Assembly (NCBI RefSeq): GCF_910592395.1
Contig: NC_088314.1
Location: forward strand, 14,200,001-14,264,000
DNA from: Lineus longissimus
Lineage: Eukaryota; Nemertea; Pilidiophora; Heteronemertea; Lineidae
Length of the DNA stretch: 64,000 bases
Reading direction: 5' to 3'
The position numbers and the translations under genes are program-made. Shown one piece after another: positions 57,774 through 64,000 of this stretch. Under the pieces are notes generated by a model. That model worked only from the letters and a program-made list of their open reading frames with translations, did no database searches and was not told where the DNA came from. Numbering within the stretch: the stretch's first letter is position 1; every line of letters begins with the position of its first letter.

Positions 57774-58568
57774 CTACGAAAACTGCAGAATCTGAGGAAA
57801 CAAGGCGGAAACATCCTTACAGTGAAAATGCGCGATCCCCTGGAAGAACTTGCCAACCTCTTTGGATACAGTAGACTTCTGACCACCAAACTCACGGGCC
57901 GGAGTAGAGCTGTGTGTAGGTTTAAGAAGATGGGATGCAGTGATTGAATGCACCGATTTCTCTAACGGATCCTCCCCGCGTTCATCTGGTACTTCTCGCT
58001 GGAGGTGTGGTTGTGATGGCACGTCAACTGATGGCTTGCTCGTGACTTTCACTGGTAACTTCACGTGATCTTCCGGATCCTCTGACCACAACCTCGCCTC
58101 CAGTCTAGCGCGGTCGGCCTCATCCTCGGCTTCAGCAATTGCCATCTTATGTTGCGCCTCCTTCACTGCTAGCTCGGCCGCATACCTTTTCTTCTCCTGC
58201 CCTACTTTTAGTGATGCAACTTCAGCCTTGATCCTTGCGGATTGGGATTTTAACGAACGTTGAGACTGGTTACTTTCCTGGTTCGACTCACTTGGGGCAT
58301 CATCCTTTTCGACCTCGTTTCCACCACCAACCGCTGGCCACCTCTCATAAGGCCTGTCCATCTCTGGGTTCACCGATGGTGCCTCGTCCTCGCGTACACG
58401 GAGTTGGGCATCAACCTCATCTTCGGTGTCATGTATCCTTTCTTTCATGTTCTTCCCAGTCTGGACTAACTTCCTCATCTTGTCGACGTTCGTGTAGGAG
58501 TTCACCAGCCGATCAATGACCCCTCGTAACTCAACAAAGCTATCCTTCATCCTGTCGACCATCTTCAT
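57774..58568 (-). CDS. Gag-like coiled-coil ORF (possible BEL/Pao relic), copy B
   Basis: 264 residues, identical to copy A (8096-8890) except LVQTGKN for LVQTWKN. The alanine-rich coiled coil and the SQSAR linker are unchanged. The nearly full conservation follows from the recent homogenisation of this block and does not prove function. Confidence 0.45.
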   Translation of the reverse strand: MKMVDRMKDSFVELRGVIDRLVNSYTNVDKMRKLVQTGKNMKERIHDTEDEVDAQLRVREDEAPSVNPEMDRPYERWPAVGGGNEVEKDDAPSESNQESNQSQRSLKSQSARIKAEVASLKVGQEKKRYAAELAVKEAQHKMAIAEAEDEADRARLEARLWSEDPEDHVKLPVKVTSKPSVDVPSQPHLQREVPDERGEDPLEKSVHSITASHLLKPTHSSTPAREFGGQKSTVSKEVGKFFQGIAHFHCKDVSALFPQILQFS

Positions 58569-59038
58569 CTAACAGGTACGGCTCCCCCGTGTCCTCAGCA
58601 GTACATTGATTTTGCTCTTGTTCCTCTCAACCTCCTCAACCAAGGCAAGAGACTCCTCCTCTAGCGAGGCCTCAACATTGTCTTGGTTCTCCGCTGGGCT
58701 TAGAACCTCCTCTTTCTCATCAACGATAGCCTCATCTTCCAGACTCTGGAACCGGACCCATGGGCCTGATCCGGACGTGGCTGTGGCTGCAGCTGCGGCT
58801 CACGTCGAGGTTAGGTCACAAAATTCTTCAAATGCGGTTGCGGTCGCCTGGTGCGCGTTGAAGGTCAGCCATGACGCTTAAACTTTTCCTCAACAATAAT
58901 TCACAAACTTGACAAACAAACAAACTTGACGAAACAACAAATGAATAAACCTACGACGACGAGTATATAATAAACGACTTCACCCGATTCTCTCGGTCAA
59001 TCTTGCTCCTACAGTATAATAGTATCCGGTCGGAGAGA

Positions 59039-59164
59039 CAATGGGTGATATGAATAAAAACTAGTAAATGCTTTTACTTCTATTTTGTACAGAAATGCCT
59101 AGTGTAAATGTGCGTGAAGTTTTAAGTAAAAGCATTTCCTAGTCTTTATTCATACCACCCCATG
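59039..59164. mobile_element. Short MITE, copy in duplication B
   Basis: Same position and sequence as 9355-9480 apart from the outer base (CAATGGG against CATTGGG). It was present before the copies were homogenised. Confidence 0.75.
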
Positions 59165-61033
59165 TTTTGACGATCAAGGTGAAATAGAGGTAAGCTAGGC
59201 TTACGCACCGAAAATGGAAGTGTGGATCGATCTCGCTGCTTGTAGTCACCACCAGAGGGCACCGATCGTCCAGGACCGTTGACTGGAATGTCATCGACGT
59301 CTCTACTTTGTTCCTGACGGGCTCGTCCACGGCGGGGCAGCACTGTTTGTCTTCACTCGGGTCACTCTGGATTATACGCCCAGAGGGCAAGATTATAATG
59401 ATGATCTCGATCGGTATATGGTTGGCTCTAAGCCAATATAATAAGCCGCTGCTTCACACAAATAATCCTACGATTGCTGCATAAACTTCACGCACATGAC
59501 ATAATTTGATAATACAACTTGCTGCCTCAGCTTCTCACACATACGATGCATTGATGCATGAGGTATATTTTGGTTTAAGCCGATATATCGTGATCTTTCG
59601 AGTAGCTCTGGGTATATATAATTTTCCACAGCGGGAGACGTCATAAACTCAAGCAGCACCGTGCTTATCTGTAGGGTTGACTATAAACGCGAGGCTCGTA
59701 GCATTTACGGTTCTCATTTACAAAGCGGTACACCCCAGGGGCGCCATCTATAACCAGTTGCTCGTGTGACAATAAAACAGCGTTCGTCCCGCGAACATCT
59801 ATCGATATATAATATGGCACTAGCCAATTGCTAAAATTACTTCTTAGCTCTCACGATCACTATTTTTCCGGTAATACCTCCCAGACTACACCATGCACCG
59901 TAACCGCTTCTTTTACACGAAAGTGCCCACAGTAACCTTCCATGGAGCAAATTCAACTATTCTACATGTATGCACAATATATTTCTCAACACACAGCAAC
60001 CGCTCCCTTCAACTAGATCAACTCTTCTTGTATTTTCTTCTTTTTCGGTAAACCATAGGCCTAACGTAGCCTAAGTAAGATGAAATTGAAATGTAAACGA
60101 TAACCAGTGACTGTATACATCTAGGACGAAGGGACACTAAACATCAGTGCCCGGAACCTGAACATAACAAAAACTACTCACATACAGGCTTAGTGGACGG
60201 AATAATTAACTACCGCGGTCCTTCCAGAAGGCTGCCGTGCCGCGAGGCATTGCAACGAACCAAATAAAAAACCCAACTCAAACCACCGAAACTTTCACAA
60301 TACGGCACACGGTAAAACTTCGTCGAACACAAACACAACACAACCGGCTAGCATAACAGCACCCGACGTACTCCCCCAAACATGGCTGACTCCCTCCTTC
60401 CGCCGGGCCTTGCTCCCTGAACCTTAAAAAACAAACTAAAATTCCCGGCCGCATACCCGACAGGCTTCGCGTCCATCCGGGAAAATATGGCGGCGTGGCA
60501 TCCGTAGAAACAAGAAGATTAATATAGAGGTTGTATAATTTGATTGAACATTTCAAATATTTATTGTATTTTTTTAAATATACAATAAATATTTGTAATA
60601 AGTATCAGAGCGTAGATATTAGGATATCGACTTTCTAAAAATGTTCTAGGATCATTCCGCAAATTCTGCTAAATCGGAGCCATGGCCAATTCCGACTCCC
60701 ACTCCGACTTCATCTCCGAGATTGAATTACAGTTGTCTGGTGATATTTTCAGTTAATCGACTAACGTTGTCATAGTGATATTCCATCTGAACTTTTAAAG
60801 GCCATATATCAAGGTTTGAAAACATGCTTGATACTCATGAAATATGTTGAGGGTTAAAAAAACAAGATCCCAGACATTAAAAAAATTCTAATAATAAAGT
60901 CATTATTTAGTTATTTCAATTTTCAATTTTAAACTATTTGAATTTCCCACCACACACAACTTTAGATCAGTTCCACATGTGGCCGCTAGGGATTTTTTGA
61001 TGACGTAGATCAGGTCAGTCAGAACAAAGCAAG

Positions 61034-61186
61034 ATGGCTTCCGCATACAGTTCAGAGAGTGAGAGCAGTGAATTTGAGGATGTTTTGGTCGATACAGAAG
61101 GATATTTAAACGTTGAGCCGTACATGTTGGAGCCATTAATATCACTAGATCATAATGAGAGTGATCATTCGGACGAAAGTGATTAG
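61034..61186 (+). CDS. Small acidic ORF in the Kolobok-like element
   Basis: 50 residues: MASAYSSESESSEFEDVLVD followed by a VEPYMLEP motif and an SDHSDESD tail, with TAG at 61184-61186. A serine/acidic leader before an EPY-x-EP phrase resembles the start of transposon-borne proteins carrying the P2X7-like C-terminal domain, but that domain is missing here. It could be the first exon or a truncated remnant. Confidence 0.35.
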   Translation: MASAYSSESESSEFEDVLVDTEGYLNVEPYMLEPLISLDHNESDHSDESD

Positions 61187-61580
61187 AATTTGTGGTTAAT
61201 CAATTTGCATGGCAGACCTGCCGATATAGCAAAGAAGACATTGATAGACGGTTGCAGATGCATAACATGTATGATTTTTGAACAGACTAATGTTGCACAA
61301 TATTGTTTCGCCTCGTCAGTGTTGTATCGCTAGTTATGTCATGACGCTGAACTACTATTGAAAAGTGACGGTATTATGCACAATCATCTTGACGTGACGA
61401 TATAATGCCGTGCAACGTTAGATAGGCCTAGATGTCAGATGACAATAATCTGTCATTGACAGTGGCTGTCACTGACACTGACCTGTGTCGCTGTCACCTT
61501 GCTATGGCTGGAACACAAGAAGACACTATGCGGTATCACAGGCCCCAATAGGGCCTACACATTATGTATAACAACCGACC

Positions 61581-61886
61581 TCAGCAGCCTCGGGCATTAA
61601 ATGCAATTGACATGGTTGGAACAGCTGTTTTTAACAAGTGGCATTTAATATTCAGTTTGATGCAGATATCCGGCTTCATGTGATAATCCGTATCGATAAA
61701 GTGATCACTGCAAAGTTTGGCCGAAGGCCCAGGCTTCCAACACTCCAAACGTTTGCACTTCCGAATCCACAGCTTCCTCCTCTCTCGTTCAACTGGCTTT
61801 GGAAATTCATGAAAATGGGTCCCATCCGTCATTCGATTGTTCTTTGTGCTATCCTTGACACAATTCGGAGCCACACAATACACCAT
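61581..61886 (-). CDS. THAP zinc-finger protein (transposon-derived)
   Basis: 101 residues starting MVYCVAPNC. The THAP signature is complete: C-x4-C at the start, HEFP, a W in RKLWIRKCKR, C-x2-H in KLCSDHF, and the closing AVPT box (LLKTAVPTMSIAF). THAP fingers bind specific DNA, in transposases usually near element ends. Here the finger ends soon after AVPT, with no catalytic domain in the same frame, so the product would be a DNA-binding domain alone, able in principle to compete with full-length transposase. Splicing to another exon is not excluded. Confidence 0.82.
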   Translation of the reverse strand: MVYCVAPNCVKDSTKNNRMTDGTHFHEFPKPVERERRKLWIRKCKRLECWKPGPSAKLCSDHFIDTDYHMKPDICIKLNIKCHLLKTAVPTMSIAFNARGC

Positions 61887-63026
61887 AGTGAATGAAACAC
61901 ATTACTTCCAGGTGTGCATAATTAATTAAGGCCCTCCTGCTTTTATGATTGCATGACATGTACAGATAACCTGATCTACATCACAACTTTTGCTGAACCC
62001 GCCGCCTGGCTCTAACAAGCCAGTTGCTAGCCTGATTAGGTAATCAAGTTGTCAAACACATAATTGGCTATATCTTCAAAATGGATGGAGCTAATTGCAT
62101 TTGGTTTTCTGTATTGTATAAAGTGTTAGGTACACTTTTGAAATCGTCTTACAGCAGAAAATGGCAAAAAAACTTAATATATGGCCTTTAACGTAAATTG
62201 TTTTAATTCCAAATTGGGTCGGTACATAAGATGGCTGCAACGAAGTTGTTATCCAAATTGCAGTCAAAGACTTGGAATACGACTTTAGTATCACGCCTAA
62301 GGCATTGGTATTCAAAATAGTATTGTGCAGTTACACGAAATGTATCACTGTGAAATATTTATCAGTTCAGGTGAGTCGAAATTATCATCAGACGACTGTA
62401 ATTTATCCTCAAAGTTAAAGTGTAGCTCTAGTCTTTTCCAGTTTGATTTCACTGTATCGTCCGAGTTCCACATTTTGTACACAATCAATCGCCTCGTCGA
62501 GCATATCCTCAACTCCAATGGTACTCTTGATGGTTTTATTACCTCCAAGCTCACACGTATTGTTTACTGTTCCATGCCATTGTGTGTATTTCATTGGCCT
62601 CGCATAGGCCAACTGTACGCGTCATATAGGTCACACAAAAATTCTAACAGAGATAGGCGCGGTGCACGGCGGAGGATGGAGATCGTTTCATAGAACGAGT
62701 CGTTCAAACAGTATGTAATTATACCTAACGTCATACTTGATAATACTTAATATGCTGTTTGAGAGAGATTGGCCTCATTTGCCCTGGTAATAGGCCACCA
62801 GTCTCATAACTAACGAATTTCTAATATCAAGCCGTGCAGTACACGGGCTCATCAGTCAGGCAAAAGCACAGAGATGGAAACATAACCTGACCGATGACGG
62901 ATCGAGAGCACACCACCGTACCGGCGTTTAACATGTTTAACTTGTTTGTGCGTACGCAACAACAGCAAATAGTAATGTCTTTATTGTGAAATAGGTGGCG
63001 AATATAAAAACTGAAATACTGGCTAC

Positions 63027-63317
63027 CTGCTGTTTCCAAAGCCAATGCCTTGTTTTCCGGTCGTGGCAATTCCAGCCCTTGGTAGCAGCATCCTTGTAAA
63101 GATGACAGGTTTCCGTTTGATCATGGCCATCAATGCCGTTCAGATACATATGGGTGGTGGAAAAGGCAACACACTTCTGAATATTCGAGCATGCTACGCT
63201 ACATCGAAGAATCGACTGAACTCGTAAGATTGCAAAAGTTAAATTATTATCGGTTCCGCTATGCATTGCCATGAAATGGAATGAGGAAAACACTAAACTT
63301 GCTGAAGCTATATTCAT
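63027..63317 (-). CDS. Secreted PAN/apple-like domain, first exon, copy B
   Basis: Same 97-codon exon as 11948-12238: signal-like amino end, cysteines C-x3-C-x5-C, ETCHLYKD and a phase-0 donor after 63027. Past the donor, copy B has an additional T (CTTGTTTGTG against CTTGTTGTG), which changes the read-through frame but not the exon. Confidence 0.6.
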
Positions 63318-64000
63318 GTTGGTCAGGATGAGCAATTATCCCTATCGACATGATAAATTGCATTTACACGGTGGCATTTACAAACTCATCTAATGTTATT
63401 CTCCATTGGACGCCCTGCTTTCTCGAGATATTGTGGATATTGATGGTGTCATCGCAAATATCCCAAACAGAACTTTCCAGAGCAAAGCTTTAAATGAAAA
63501 TGGCCCAGTGGCGATATGGAATCAATATTTTGTGAATAGAATCTGTATAGGGTTTGTAAACAACAAACTATACACCAGATCCTATGAACAGATAGATTCT
63601 ATGAACAGATAGATTCTATATAACTTACTAACGTTTTAAATCATACATTAAAAAAACTATAGCATCTGTTATCATTCAATTTATAAATTCTAGAATTCTA
63701 AAATAAATTTCAAAGACGATTTTGTATTTATACTGGTTTTCCTAGAGAAAGGTGAAGGGGTTTCTCTATTTATTTTCTTTAGAGAAATACTTGCATGTGA
63801 ACTTTTCTTTACATTCAAAGATACACGATATGGCTAAAACGAAACGACTAGTGTAAGCTATATCTACATGTAGTTGTTTCTTAGCTCCTTCACAAAATTT
63901 CAGCCGAGCTAATAATACAGTTAATGTCTTTGGATAGAATATCACTAGGACAAAGGATTTCATTCAATTACAATCTTGGATGTGTCTAAAGGAAACCTGT

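Larger units (their letters stand above)
60799..62187. mobile_element. Kolobok-like element with TTAA target, carrying a THAP gene
   Basis: The termini AGGCCATATATCAAGG and AGGCCATATATTAAGT (inverse of right end) are flanked by TTAA at 60795-60798 and 62188-62191. Copy A has the empty TTAA site near 11108. Inside, a THAP-domain frame lies on the minus strand and a 50-codon acidic frame on the plus strand. TTAA targets and an N-terminal THAP finger are the mark of Kolobok elements. No catalytic transposase domain is visible in the 1389 bp, so it is probably a deletion derivative. Confidence 0.85.
49880..64000. repeat. Segmental duplication, copy B (direct, partner at 2950-12921)
   Basis: It begins with the GTAGCATGGCCGCCGAAT region (A: near 2960) and is still matching at the window end. 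Relative to A it carries an 11-bp-TSD element at 50281-51689, a complex insertion around 51885-53650, a LINE at about 54000-55685, an extra 250 bases near 56010-56270 and a Kolobok-like element at 60799-62187. It lacks the foldback element and the local duplication found in A. Confidence 0.9.

Overview
This window looks like non-model animal genomic DNA, most probably from a marine invertebrate deuterostome (echinoderm or hemichordate grade). The reasons are a 12-exon mitochondrial metabolic gene with canonical GT-AG introns, long non-coding spacers, many homopolymer C/G tracts, TTAGGG-type telomeric repeats inside the chromosome, and a mixed load of Harbinger, Kolobok-like, MULE-like, foldback and CR1/L2-type elements. 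The organism is inferred; no marker gene fixes the species.

Layout. 1-1872: right part of a Harbinger element, with the C-terminus of a HARBI1-like nuclease facing a complete 3-exon Myb/SANT-like partner gene. About 2950-12921: copy A of a large direct segmental duplication. It holds a hypothetical gene, a foldback transposon, a gag-like coiled-coil ORF, a MITE and a PAN/apple-like exon. 15229-21984: a nested insertion, in which a foldback element is interrupted by a CR1/L2 LINE, which is interrupted by a 4.2-kb element with 9-bp target duplications, which itself carries TTAA-flanked elements. 22-28.7 kb: mostly non-coding with small palindromic insertions. 28.76-32.92 kb: a MULE-type transposase pseudogene with a SWIM finger, split by a LINE. 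33-42.6 kb: gene-poor, with a GACGGACG-type dispersed repeat, a telomeric array and LINE relics. 42.69-49.29 kb: complete ADHFE1 gene (hydroxyacid-oxoacid transhydrogenase) on the minus strand, 12 exons, 472 residues, with one decayed duplicate exon. About 49.88-64.0 kb: copy B of the segmental duplication, carrying its own insertions (1.4-kb element with 11-bp TSD, LINE, Kolobok-like element with a THAP protein).

The only clear host housekeeping gene is ADHFE1. The two duplicated genes (unknown 332+ residue protein; secreted PAN-like exon) are candidate host genes. Everything else recognisable is mobile. Comparing copies A and B gives empty and filled sites for several insertions, so element ends and target duplications can be read directly. 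The right part of the duplication is almost identical while the left part is clearly diverged, so the two copies have been partly homogenised, were duplicated more than once, or in part represent two assembled haplotypes.
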